A stretch of DNA of 42,393 nucleotides from Bacilli bacterium (GTDB taxonomy: Bacteria; Bacillota_I; Bacilli_A; ML615J-28; CAG-698): the NCBI GenBank assembly GCA_918272565.1, contig CAKJYW010000014.1, positions 1 to 42,393 of the forward strand, in the 5' to 3' direction. Under the pieces are notes generated by a model. It was not told the origin of the DNA and ran no database searches. It saw only the letters and a program-made list of their open reading frames with translations. Of this stretch, positions 23,500 to 31,023 are shown in pieces. Both the position numbers and the translations under genes were made by a program. Position 1 is the stretch's first letter, and each line of letters begins with the position of its first letter.

Positions 23500-23889
23500 A
23501 TGAAATGGTCTCTTCAACAACTATTTAAGTATACTCAAACTCCACTGAAATTCAGTGAAGAACTTGATTACAGCGAGTATATAAAAGGGATTGATGACAT
23601 TCTAGATATCTCTAAAGTAGAAGTTGAAGGCAGTGTGATTCATTTATATGATGATCGCTATTCATTCGAACTATTGATTAATTGCAATCTTGTTTTAGAA
23701 GATGCGGTTACATTAGATCCTGTTGATTATCCTATTAATGTTGAAGTTAATGAAATATTTGATAAGGTAGTTGATGAGGAATCAGATGAAGATGTGCGTA
23801 AGATTGAAAAGAACACAATTGATCTTTATGATGTTGTTTGGGAGAACATTCTACTATTAAAACCAATAAGAGTAACAAATAATAGGTGA
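23500..23889 (+). CDS. yceD: YceD/DUF177 family protein (23S rRNA accumulation protein)
   Basis: 129 residues. The fold is recognised from a basic/hydrophobic N-terminal strand, a middle region with a C-N-L-V-L-E-D motif where DUF177 proteins carry their conserved Cys/Arg-x-L segment, and an acidic stretch ending in DLYDVVWENILLLKPIRV (family end: D-L-x-x-x-V-x-E-x-I-x-L-x-x-P). Family members are required for 23S rRNA accumulation in plants and E. coli and nearly always precede rpmF, as here. Start: GGTGA at 23490-23494, 5 nt to ATG 23500; the upstream TTG at 23488 overlaps that element. The stop codon lies within the rpmF ribosome-binding site. Confidence 0.85.
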   Translation: MKWSLQQLFKYTQTPLKFSEELDYSEYIKGIDDILDISKVEVEGSVIHLYDDRYSFELLINCNLVLEDAVTLDPVDYPINVEVNEIFDKVVDEESDEDVRKIEKNTIDLYDVVWENILLLKPIRVTNNR

Positions 23890-23900
23890 GGTGAAAATCT

Positions 23901-24194
23901 ATGGGCGCTATAGCTCCTCAAAGAAGAATTTCTAAGACTAGAAAACGTCAACGTCGTAGTCATCAAGCCTTAACTGCTCCAAGCATGATGGTTTGCCCTA
24001 ATTGTGGCGAAATGAAACTAACTCATGTTGTGTGCAAGAACTGTGGCTATTACGATGGTAAGTTAGTTAAGGAAATCAAAGTTAAGGAAGTTGAACAAAC
24101 TTCTGAAGAAAAGAAGACTGCTGAAAAAGAAGCTAAGAAGGCTAAAAAAGCTGAAAAGAAAGCTAAGAAAGCAGAAACTGCTATAGAAGAATAA
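23901..24194 (+). CDS. rpmF: Large ribosomal subunit protein L32 with a lysine/alanine tail
   Basis: 97 residues; normal L32 is ~56-60. The first ~57 residues are typical: [15 protein letters not shown], then a four-cysteine zinc ribbon [20 protein letters not shown]. From about residue 60 the chain continues with [14 protein letters not shown], then repeated [11 protein letters not shown] blocks and an acidic end, a charged helix absent from standard L32. GAGGTGA precedes the ATG by 6 nt. It is co-transcribed with yceD. The zinc-binding form (C+) indicates ordinary zinc supply; the tail's role is unknown. Confidence 0.94.
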   Translation: MGAIAPQRRISKTRKRQRRSHQALTAPSMMVCPNCGEMKLTHVVCKNCGYYDGKLVKEIKVKEVEQTSEEKKTAEKEAKKAKKAEKKAKKAETAIEE

Positions 24195-24219
24195 GCAGTA
24201 AAACTTAATTAATTAAAAT

Positions 24220-24250
24220 AAAAAGCACTTTAAATAGTGCTTTTTATTTT
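24220..24250 (+). terminator. Terminator after rpmF
   Basis: AAAAAGCACT (24220-24229), loop TTAAAT, AGTGCTTTTT (24236-24245) and further T. Confidence 0.9.
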
Positions 24251-24307
24251 GCTTAAATTTCGAGATTATAGAAATATAATCTTTTTTTATTTTTTTTAAA
24301 ATTTTGC

Positions 24308-24336
24308 TTGCAATTAGAAAAAGACTATTATATAAT
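24308..24336 (+). promoter_or_regulatory. mraZ promoter
   Basis: TTGCAA (24308-24313), 17 nt, TATAAT (24331-24336). The expected start (about 24343) lies within the first MraZ box. Confidence 0.85.
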
Positions 24337-24337
24337 A

Positions 24338-24365
24338 AAAGTGGTAGAAAGTGGTAAAAAGTGGT
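24338..24365 (+). promoter_or_regulatory. Three MraZ boxes (AAAGTGGT, 10-bp period)
   Basis: AAAGTGGT occurs at 24338-24345, 24348-24355 and 24358-24365, exactly one helical turn apart. This is the known operator pattern of MraZ in Mollicutes and related to the TGGG repeats of E. coli. The boxes cover the transcription start and the third overlaps the GGTGA ribosome site, so bound MraZ could block its own operon. Confidence 0.88.
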
Positions 24366-24372
24366 GACTCTT

Positions 24373-24792
24373 ATGTTTATTGGACAATATAAGAACAATT
24401 TAGATGAAAAAGGAAGGTTGGTAATACCTTCTATCTTTAGAAAAGCTTTAGGAAGCACGATGATTGTCAATAAAGGAATCGAAGAATGCATCACTATCTA
24501 CACAACTGATGATTGGAATAAATTAGTTGATAAGATTTCTGAACTACCTTTTACCAGAAGTGACAACAGACAGTTTACTAGGTATTTCATGTCAAGTGCT
24601 TTTGAAAAAGAGATTGATGGTCAAGGAAGAATCAATCTAGATAGTGTCTTACTAGAACATGCTAAGATTACAAAGGAATGTGTAATTGTTGGATGTGGCA
24701 AGACTATTGAGATTTGGTCAAAAGAGAAGTGGGATGAAATAGAAGCTGGTCGTAGTAAGCTAGATGAAATTAGTGAAAGTTTAATGCTATAA
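24373..24792 (+). CDS. mraZ: Transcriptional regulator MraZ
   Basis: 139 residues. Two AbrB-like SpoVT half-repeats: FIGQYKNNLDEKGRLVIPSIFR (first copy; key D-x-K-G-R-x-x-[IV]-P) at about 2-23 and SSAFEKEIDGQGRINLDSVLLEHA (second copy; D-x-Q-G-R-x-x-[IL]) at about 75-98. MraZ forms a ring that binds three or four repeats in front of the dcw cluster. Start: GGTGA at 24363-24367, 5 nt to ATG 24373; a GTG at 24361 is part of the third box and less likely. It shares TAATG with rsmH. Confidence 0.94.
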   Translation: MFIGQYKNNLDEKGRLVIPSIFRKALGSTMIVNKGIEECITIYTTDDWNKLVDKISELPFTRSDNRQFTRYFMSSAFEKEIDGQGRINLDSVLLEHAKITKECVIVGCGKTIEIWSKEKWDEIEAGRSKLDEISESLML

Positions 24793-25727
24793 TGGAAAAT
24801 CTTAACCATATACCCGTTCTACTAAATGAAGTTATAGCAGGACTTAACATTAAAGAAGATGGCTTATACGTAGATTGCACTATGGGTGGAGCCGGACACT
24901 CTAGTGAGATCTTAAAAAGACTATCTAATAAAGGTCACTTATATTGCTTTGATCAAGATTCTTATGCTGTTAAAAGAGGCGAAGAGAGACTAAAAGCAAT
25001 TAATAATAATTATGACATCTTTCAAACAAACTTCGTAAATATAAAAAAAGAACTAGAAGACAAAAACGTTTCTAGTGTCGATGGAATTTTGTATGATTTA
25101 GGGGTTTCCTCATTTCAGTTCGATGATGGAAGCCGTGGTTTTAGTTACAATTTTGATGCTAGACTTGATATGAGAATGAATCAGGATCAAAGTCTAACAG
25201 CTTATGATGTTGTTAATACTTATCCATATGATAGACTTAAAAAGATCTTTTATGAATATGGAGAAGAGAAATTTAGTAATAACATCGCTAAATTAATTGT
25301 TTCTGAAAGAAATAAAAAGCCGATTGAAACAACTTTTGAGCTTGTTGAAGTGATAAAAAGAGCGATACCTGCTTATGCTAGACGTCAAGGTGGCCATCCA
25401 GCAAAGAAGGTTTTTCAAGCTCTAAGAATTGAAGTTAATGATGAACTTCGTGTTTTTGAAGACTCACTTCAAGATGCACTAATGATGCTAAATCCTGGTG
25501 GAAGGATAGTTGTAATAAGCTTCCATTCACTTGAAGATAGAATTTGTAAAAAGACATTTAAAGAAAAGACAGAAATTAAAACTTTAAGAGGATTACCTAT
25601 TAAAGAAAGTGAAATAACAAAAGAATTTCAACTTGTTAATAAGAAAGTAATACAAGCTACAGACTCTGAGCTTGATACAAACAATAGAGCACATAGTGCA
25701 AAATTGAGAATTATCGAAAAACTTTAA
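24792..25727 (+). CDS. rsmH: 16S rRNA (cytosine-1402-N4)-methyltransferase
   Basis: 311 residues, full length. Methylates N4 of C1402 in the decoding centre. The N-terminal HIPVLLNEVIAGL, the SAM site DCTMGGAGHSSEIL, DGILYDLGVSSFQFDD, and the RRQGGHPAKKVFQALRIEVN and ISFHSLEDR blocks are intact, with the family end NNRAHSAKLRIIEK. It is translationally coupled to mraZ. In most Firmicutes ftsL and penicillin-binding protein genes come next; here only a 15-codon ORF follows. Confidence 0.95.
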   Translation: MENLNHIPVLLNEVIAGLNIKEDGLYVDCTMGGAGHSSEILKRLSNKGHLYCFDQDSYAVKRGEERLKAINNNYDIFQTNFVNIKKELEDKNVSSVDGILYDLGVSSFQFDDGSRGFSYNFDARLDMRMNQDQSLTAYDVVNTYPYDRLKKIFYEYGEEKFSNNIAKLIVSERNKKPIETTFELVEVIKRAIPAYARRQGGHPAKKVFQALRIEVNDELRVFEDSLQDALMMLNPGGRIVVISFHSLEDRICKKTFKEKTEIKTLRGLPIKESEITKEFQLVNKKVIQATDSELDTNNRAHSAKLRIIEKL

Positions 25728-25743
25728 ATAAAGGAGAAAAAAT

Positions 25744-25791
25744 ATGTTTAGACCTTTACCAAAACCTGTACAACCTAGACCTACAAAATAG
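25744..25791 (+). CDS. Candidate 15-residue proline-rich micropeptide
   Basis: ATG with a strong AAGGAG (25731-25736) at 7-nt spacing, 16 nt after the rsmH stop, encoding MFRPLPKPVQPRPTK and a TAG stop. It has five prolines and four basic residues in 15, no acidic residue and no hydrophobic helix. The start and ribosome site are as good as those of real genes in this window. Composition recalls ribosome-binding proline-rich peptides or a proline-stalling leader peptide; neither is shown. It could equally be a remnant of a lost downstream dcw gene. Real translation is plausible, function unknown. Confidence 0.45.
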   Translation: MFRPLPKPVQPRPTK

Positions 25792-25818
25792 TTTAGAACA
25801 ATTAAAATAATTGTAATA

Positions 25819-25920
25819 TATAATAGTTTTTAACATAGTTTTGAAATAGTAATATTTCAATTCCTAAATTTTTACCCCCATAATAAAAGACAGTGTTGCG
25901 AAATACTGTCTTTTATTTTG
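25819..25920 (+). ncRNA. Structured intergenic stretch, possible small RNA ending in a terminator
   Basis: A -10-like TATAAT lies at 25819-25824 (weak -35). It is followed by a perfect stem TTGAAATA (25841-25848)/TATTTCAA (25853-25860), an unpaired C-rich segment TTTTTACCCCCAT (about 25869-25881) and a full terminator. Either this is the 3' UTR of the mraZ-rsmH transcript or a ~85-nt RNA with its own start. Another stem, ACAATTA/TAATTGT, lies at 25798-25814. Confidence 0.3.
25885..25919 (+). terminator. Terminator of the mraZ-rsmH unit
   Basis: AAAAGACAGT (25885-25894), 10-nt loop, ACTGTCTTTT (25905-25914), then ATTTT. Confidence 0.92.
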
Positions 25921-25930
25921 CGTTTTGGTG

Positions 25931-25959
25931 TTGTTTTTTTATATCTTTAGTGTTAAAAT
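25931..25959 (+). promoter_or_regulatory. Promoter of the nucleoside importer operon
   Basis: TTGTTT (25931-25936), 17 nt, TAAAAT (25954-25959) preceded by TGT (extended -10). The 5' leader would be ~57 nt, without evident riboswitch structure. Confidence 0.65.
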
Positions 25960-26022
25960 GGAATTAAGTTAATAAATATAGTATTAACTAAATAAAAGTA
26001 ATAATATTTAACGGAGGAGAAA

Positions 26023-27108
26023 ATGAAAAAGTTTTTATCATTACTTGTTGTTTTCTGTGCTGCATTCTTACTTGTAGCTTGTGGAAACAAAACTTATGAA
26101 ATTGCCGTTGTTACTGACGTTGGTCAATTAAACGATGGTGGATTCAACCAAGGTACTTACGAAGGTGCTGTTGCTTATGCAAAAGCTAATAACAAGACTT
26201 GTAAGTACTATCAACCTGCTAACGGTGCAGATGCTACTGACAATGACCGTATCAATGCAATGCGTCAAGCAATCGAAAACGGAGCTAAAGTTATCGTTAC
26301 TCCTGGATTCATGCAAGCTACTGCATTACAAACTGTTGCAGCTGAAAATCCTGATGTAAAATTCATCTTCATCGATGGCTGGCAATTAGGATTAGCAAAT
26401 ATTACTGCAGTTTCTTATAAAGAAGAAGAATCAGGCTACTTAGCTGGTTACGCTGCTGTTATGGAAGGATACACTAAATTAGGTGGAACTTTCGGTGGTG
26501 GAGGATCTAACGCTGCATGTAATCGTTTTGCATATGGCTATGTTCAAGGTATCCAAGCTGCTGCTGCTAAATTAGGTAAGAATGTTGAAGTTAGAATTAG
26601 TTTCAACTATGGTGATGCATTCTCTGCTTCTACAGAATTACAAACTCAAATCTCTGGTTGGTACAACAAGGGAACTGAAGTTGTATTCTCATGCGGTGGA
26701 TCAATGTTACAAAGCGTTAAAGCTGCTGCTGAAGAAACTGAAAACGGAAAGATCATCGGTGTTGACGTTGACCAATCTGGTGAAAGTGAAAGAGTTATCA
26801 CATCTGCTGTTAAAGGTTTAGCTGCATCTGTTCAAAAGATTTTAGGCGAATTATATGAAGGCAAATGGGATGAATTACTAGCAGACAAATGCTCTAACTT
26901 AGGTGCTGCTGATGATGCAACTGGTTTACCAACTGCTACATGGAGATTAAAGAACTTCACAGTTGAACAATACAATGCATTATTTGCTGATCTAAAGGCT
27001 GGAAAACTTTCAATTAGTAATGAATTACCTGCTGATAACATGAAAGATGTTCTAGTTTGGACTGCTATTTCACTATTAACTACAAATACAACTATTTTAT
27101 TTGAATAG
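26023..27108 (+). CDS. bmpA: BMP-family nucleoside-binding lipoprotein
   Basis: 361 residues. Signal peptide with lipobox LVAC (Cys20), so it is a membrane-anchored receptor. The BMP/PnrA pattern is clear: IAVVTDVGQLNDGGFNQGTYEGA, GAKVIVTPGFMQATALQ, NPDVKFIFIDG, SYKEEESGYLAGYAA, GGGSNAACNRFAYGYVQGI, GTEVVFSCGGSM and GVDVDQSGES. PnrA/BmpA proteins bind purine and pyrimidine nucleosides for the NupABC-type ABC importer, encoded immediately downstream. GGAGGAG (26013-26019) precedes the ATG. A strong stem-loop without T-run after the gene probably raises receptor level over transporter level. Codon use here is richer in preferred codons, as in highly expressed genes. Confidence 0.92.
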   Translation: MKKFLSLLVVFCAAFLLVACGNKTYEIAVVTDVGQLNDGGFNQGTYEGAVAYAKANNKTCKYYQPANGADATDNDRINAMRQAIENGAKVIVTPGFMQATALQTVAAENPDVKFIFIDGWQLGLANITAVSYKEEESGYLAGYAAVMEGYTKLGGTFGGGGSNAACNRFAYGYVQGIQAAAAKLGKNVEVRISFNYGDAFSASTELQTQISGWYNKGTEVVFSCGGSMLQSVKAAAEETENGKIIGVDVDQSGESERVITSAVKGLAASVQKILGELYEGKWDELLADKCSNLGAADDATGLPTATWRLKNFTVEQYNALFADLKAGKLSISNELPADNMKDVLVWTAISLLTTNTTILFE

Positions 27109-27137
27109 TATTTAGTTTACTAAAAACAAAAAAATTT

Positions 27138-27166
27138 ATAACACCCCTGAAAACCAGGGGTGTTAT
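27138..27166 (+). terminator. Stem-loop between bmpA and the ABC genes (attenuator or mRNA stabiliser)
   Basis: ATAACACCCCTG (27138-27149), loop AAAAC, CAGGGGTGTTAT (27155-27166): a perfect 12-bp stem. It is not followed by a T-run (TTGTGTAAA), so it is unlikely to end transcription fully. It resembles stems that protect the 3' end of binding-protein mRNA. Confidence 0.7.
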
Positions 27167-27189
27167 TTGTGTAAAAAATGGAGGTTAAA

Positions 27190-28740
27190 ATGGCTGAAGA
27201 ATATGTAATCGAGATGCGTCACATTACTAAAGTATTCCCAGGAATAATTGCTAACGATGATATTACCTTAACTTTGAAAAAGGGTGAGATTCACGCTCTT
27301 TTAGGTGAAAATGGTGCTGGTAAATCTACTCTAATGAGTGTTTTATTTGGACTTTACCAACCCGAAATTGGTGAAATTTATCGTGACGGCAAGAAAGTTA
27401 TAATCAATGACCCTAATGATGCCACACGTCTAGGAATTGGTATGGTTCATCAACACTTTAAGTTAGTTGAATGCTTTAGTATTTTAGATAATATTATTTT
27501 AGGCTCTGAAGATTCTAAATTAGGATTTATCCAAAGAAAATTGGCAAGAGAAAAAGTAGAAAAACTTTCTAGTCAATATGGATTAACAGTTAATTTAGAT
27601 GACATCGTTAGTGATGTTACTGTTGGTATGCAACAAAGAACCGAAATATTAAAGATGTTATATCGAGACAATGAAATTTTAATTTTCGACGAGCCAACTG
27701 CAGTGCTTACTCCTCAAGAGATTGATGAGTTAATGGCAATTATGCGTAATTTAAAGAATGAAGGTAAATCTATTTTATTTATCTCTCATAAATTAAATGA
27801 AATAATGGCTATTTCTGACCGCTGCACTGTTCTTCGTAAAGGTAAATACATTGGAACTGTTGAGACATGCAAGACAACTAAAGAAGAATTATCTTCGATG
27901 ATGGTTGGTCGAAACGTAAAATTTGAAGTTGATAAAGATGAAGCCAAACCTCAAGAGACTGTTTTAGAAATCGAAAACATGTCTGTTATTAACAAAGTTC
28001 ATAAAAAGAAAGCTGTTAATAATGTTTCTTTGAAAGTTAGACGTGGAGAAATTGTTTGTATTGCGGGGATTGACGGTAATGGACAAACTGAATTTGTTCA
28101 CGCTTTAACTGGCTTAGAGAAGTTAGAAAGTGGAAAGATTATATTAAATGGAGAAGATATCACAGAAAAGAACATCAGATATCGTAATACTCATGGATTT
28201 AGTCATATTCCCGAAGATAGACATAAACATGGTTTGATTCTAGATTACACTCTAGAACAAAACCTTGTTTTGCAAAGATATTTTGAACCTAAATTTCAAA
28301 ATCACGGATTTATTAAATTTGAAGAAGTAAGAGATTATGCAAATAGGCTAATCGAAGAATATGATATTCGTAGTGGTCAAGGTCCAGTTACCTTAGCACG
28401 TAGCATGTCTGGTGGTAACCAACAAAAAGCAATCGTCGCTCGTGAAATGGATAGAGAGCATAAACTTTTAATCGCTGTTCAACCAACACGTGGACTTGAT
28501 GTTGGGGCAATAGAAGATATTCACTCAAAGATTATTAGAATGCGCGATAATGGCGATGCTATTTTACTAATATCACTTGAACTTGATGAAGTTATGAATC
28601 TTTCTGATAAGATTTACGTAATGTATGAAGGAGAGATTGTTGGGGTATTTAATCCAAAAGAAATAGAAGTTCAAGAATTAGGTTTATATATGGCAGGAGC
28701 CAAAAGAATGAGTATGGAGGAAATTGAAAATGCTAAATAA
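27190..28740 (+). CDS. nupA: Nucleoside ABC transporter ATP-binding protein (two ATPase domains)
   Basis: 516 residues with two nucleotide-binding domains, the sugar/nucleoside (RbsA/NupA/YufO) layout. Domain 1: Walker A GENGAGKST, signature VTVGMQQRTEI, Walker B ILIFDEPTAVL. Domain 2: degenerate Walker A AGIDGNGQTEF, signature MSGGNQQKA, and a Walker B-like LLIAVQPTRGLDVGA with Gln where the catalytic pair is expected, as usual for this family. The ATG at 27190 is chosen, because the GGAGG at 27180-27184 is placed for it and lies within the alternative upstream ATG (27178). It energises the two permeases that follow, taking nucleosides from BmpA. Confidence 0.93.
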   Translation: MAEEYVIEMRHITKVFPGIIANDDITLTLKKGEIHALLGENGAGKSTLMSVLFGLYQPEIGEIYRDGKKVIINDPNDATRLGIGMVHQHFKLVECFSILDNIILGSEDSKLGFIQRKLAREKVEKLSSQYGLTVNLDDIVSDVTVGMQQRTEILKMLYRDNEILIFDEPTAVLTPQEIDELMAIMRNLKNEGKSILFISHKLNEIMAISDRCTVLRKGKYIGTVETCKTTKEELSSMMVGRNVKFEVDKDEAKPQETVLEIENMSVINKVHKKKAVNNVSLKVRRGEIVCIAGIDGNGQTEFVHALTGLEKLESGKIILNGEDITEKNIRYRNTHGFSHIPEDRHKHGLILDYTLEQNLVLQRYFEPKFQNHGFIKFEEVRDYANRLIEEYDIRSGQGPVTLARSMSGGNQQKAIVAREMDREHKLLIAVQPTRGLDVGAIEDIHSKIIRMRDNGDAILLISLELDEVMNLSDKIYVMYEGEIVGVFNPKEIEVQELGLYMAGAKRMSMEEIENAK

Positions 28741-30028
28741 GATTTCTTCGTTTTTCAAAAAGATATGGTCATTCTTTAAGAATAATAACTCATTATTATC
28801 ATCAATAATTAGTATTGGTGTTGGTCTTGTCTTTGGACTAATAATAATGATTATTATTTCATTCTTTACAGAAGATGCATCAATCTTTGATGCGTTTGCT
28901 GGTGTGGGAAGGTTGATTATCGGACCATTCTCAAGTGGATCTGCTAGATCACTCCTTTCTAACTTTGGTGATGTAATATTCTATTCAGTTCCTCTAATTA
29001 TGACTGGTTTGTCTGTTGCTATTGCCTATAAGACAGGTTTATTCAATATTGGAGCAGCTGGACAGTACGTTATGGGAACAATCGGTTGTTTGCTAGTAGC
29101 TTTATATTTACCAACAACAAACCGTTTTAGTGGAATATTAGTTTGGCTACTTGCATTTTTAGCAGGTGCTGCCCTTGGCGCTATTTGGGGAATGATCCCA
29201 GGAATATTAAAGGCTTTATTTAATATTAATGAAGTTATCATTTGTATAATGACAAACTGGATTGCTGCAAACATTTGTACATGGTTATTTACTAATTGTA
29301 CATCTATTATTTCAAAAGAAAACACAAAGAGCGCCTTTTTGATGAAGGCGTATGCGGCAGGGAATTATACTCCAAAATTGGGCTTAGATAAAATCTTCAA
29401 TGGTTCATACATTGATATGGGTATCTTTCTAGCAATAGCAATTGCAATTGTTATATTTATTATTCTAAATAAGACAACATTTGGTTACGAGTTAAAGGCT
29501 TGTGGAAGTAATAGAGAAGCTAGCCGTTATGCTGGTTTAAATGAAAAGAAAAACATCATTCTTTCTATGGCAATTGCTGGAGCATTAGCTGGAATGGGTG
29601 CTTGTTTCTATTATTTGAATTCAACTGAATTTAAGTATTCATCTCAATATGCAAGTCTTCCTGCTTATGGATTTAACGGTATTGCATCAGCCTTCTTAGC
29701 TAACTGTCACCCAATTGGCATTATTTTCTCATCTATCTTTATTAGATGGATAAATAATGGTGGTGAATTCTTGACAGGTGTTGGCTTTAATAGGTATATT
29801 GCTGATATAGTTGTTGCTGTTATCATTTATTTAGCAGGATTCACTAGATTTGTTAGTGAACTAATTGTTAAATATAGGAAGAGAAAAGAAAAAGAAGTTT
29901 CTAGAATCGATGGTAAAGTAATCGAATATAATCCGGTAAAAGATGGACCAAAACAAGAAGAGCCGGTAGATGAAAAAGATAAAGAGCCAAATCCAGAAGC
30001 AAAAGAGGAGGTGACTAGTAATGGATAA
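28730..30028 (+). CDS. nupB: Nucleoside ABC transporter permease
   Basis: 432 residues, 9-10 membrane helices. YufP/NupB-type features: GLSVAIAYKTGLFNIGAAGQYVMG, FNINEVIICIMTNWIA, TTFGYELKACGSNREASRYAGLNEKKNII (EAA-like coupling region) and AYGFNGIASAFLANCHPIG. It has a charged cytosolic C-terminal tail of ~50 residues rich in Lys, Glu and Pro, longer than in most homologues. Start: ATGGAGG (28714-28720) is spaced for ATG 28730, which overlaps the nupA stop; the TTG at 28724 is less likely. It pairs with the next permease to form the channel. Confidence 0.92.
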   Translation: MLNKISSFFKKIWSFFKNNNSLLSSIISIGVGLVFGLIIMIIISFFTEDASIFDAFAGVGRLIIGPFSSGSARSLLSNFGDVIFYSVPLIMTGLSVAIAYKTGLFNIGAAGQYVMGTIGCLLVALYLPTTNRFSGILVWLLAFLAGAALGAIWGMIPGILKALFNINEVIICIMTNWIAANICTWLFTNCTSIISKENTKSAFLMKAYAAGNYTPKLGLDKIFNGSYIDMGIFLAIAIAIVIFIILNKTTFGYELKACGSNREASRYAGLNEKKNIILSMAIAGALAGMGACFYYLNSTEFKYSSQYASLPAYGFNGIASAFLANCHPIGIIFSSIFIRWINNGGEFLTGVGFNRYIADIVVAVIIYLAGFTRFVSELIVKYRKRKEKEVSRIDGKVIEYNPVKDGPKQEEPVDEKDKEPNPEAKEEVTSNG

Positions 30029-30986
30029 TCTATTACTTATTTTACAAAAAACCTTAATCTATGCTATTCCTCTTTTGATTGTTGCACTAGGTGGATGCTT
30101 TGCTGAAAGAAGCGGTATTATTAACCTTGCTTTAGAAGGTGAAATGATCTTTGGTGCTTTCATTGGTGCTTTATGCGTTAGAATGTTCCAAGGAGCAGAT
30201 GGATATCTACTTGCTCACCCTCAATTAATGTTCTTAGTAGCATTATTAATTTCAGGAATAAGTGGCGCAATATTTTCACTACTTTTATCATTTGCATCGG
30301 TTAAACTGAAAGCAGACCAAACAATTGCTGGTACAGCTTTGAACTTGCTAGCTCCTGCAATCTTTGTTACTATTTGTCTTGCCTTCTTTAATCAAGAAAA
30401 ATTAGTTATGCTTGATATTCCAAAATATGCAATCAAGAATAGTGAATTACCATTTATTTTAGCTATTTTCTTTGATAAAGCTTACCTATCAACATTTGTT
30501 TGTATTGCTTTATTTGTTGTTTTATCAATATGGCTGTATAAATCAAAAGTTGGTATGCATTTAAGAGCTTGTGGCGAACACCCACAAGCAGCAAATTCTG
30601 TTGGTATTAATGTATTTAAGATGAGATATTTAGGAACTACAATTTCAGGTTTCTTAGCTGGAGTTGGTGGCTATGCATTCATTGCCGCATCAGCTGCAGG
30701 AACTGCTGAAAGTAGCGTAGGTGGAATGGGATTCTTAGCTTTAGCTATCATGATTTTTGGTAACTGGAATCCTGTAGGAATTGCACTTGGAGCTTTATTA
30801 TTTGGATTCTTGAAGTGCGTTGGTCCACTAAGTGGTCAAATTGACTTTTTCAAAAACTTAGGTTTACCAATCTATTTCTATAATATCATTCCTTACCTAA
30901 TTGTAATTATCGTATTAATTATCTCAAGAAAGAAATCAGGTTGCCCTAAAGCTGAAGGTCAGCCATATGATAAAGGTCAAAGATAA
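30021..30986 (+). CDS. nupC: Nucleoside ABC transporter permease
   Basis: 321 residues, about 8-9 membrane helices. Typical YufQ/NupC blocks: GGCFAERSGIINLALEGEM, ASVKLKADQTIAGTALNLLA, KSKVGMHLRACGEHPQAANSVGINV (coupling helix) and GGMGFLALAIMIFGNWNPVG. GAGGAGGTGA precedes the ATG, which overlaps the nupB stop by 8 nt. It completes the BmpA-NupABC importer for salvage of nucleosides, which fits an organism relying on uptake of bases, though no purine pathway gene is in the window to test that. It ends in a hairpin shared with the convergent transporter. Confidence 0.93.
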   Translation: MDNLLLILQKTLIYAIPLLIVALGGCFAERSGIINLALEGEMIFGAFIGALCVRMFQGADGYLLAHPQLMFLVALLISGISGAIFSLLLSFASVKLKADQTIAGTALNLLAPAIFVTICLAFFNQEKLVMLDIPKYAIKNSELPFILAIFFDKAYLSTFVCIALFVVLSIWLYKSKVGMHLRACGEHPQAANSVGINVFKMRYLGTTISGFLAGVGGYAFIAASAAGTAESSVGGMGFLALAIMIFGNWNPVGIALGALLFGFLKCVGPLSGQIDFFKNLGLPIYFYNIIPYLIVIIVLIISRKKSGCPKAEGQPYDKGQR

Positions 30987-30992
30987 AAAAAT

Positions 30993-31018
30993 AAGGTGTA
31001 ACTTTAAAGTTACACCTT
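30993..31018. terminator. Bidirectional terminator between nupC and the phosphate symporter
   Basis: AAGGTGTAACTTT (30993-31005) is followed at once by its exact reverse complement (31006-31018), forming a 26-bp perfect inverted repeat. A T-run follows on the minus strand and a T-rich stretch on the plus strand. Confidence 0.9.
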
Positions 31019-31023
31019 TCTGT

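Noticed and set aside
26128-26821. Three alternative-frame ORFs within bmpA
   Set aside because: Shadows of a highly codon-biased gene; leucine-rich nonsense translations with no start signals.
27050-27108. Possible frameshift at the bmpA C-terminus
   Set aside because: The end (DVLVWTAISLLT...) differs from relatives, but length is normal and there is no continuation of the family in another frame before the stem-loop.
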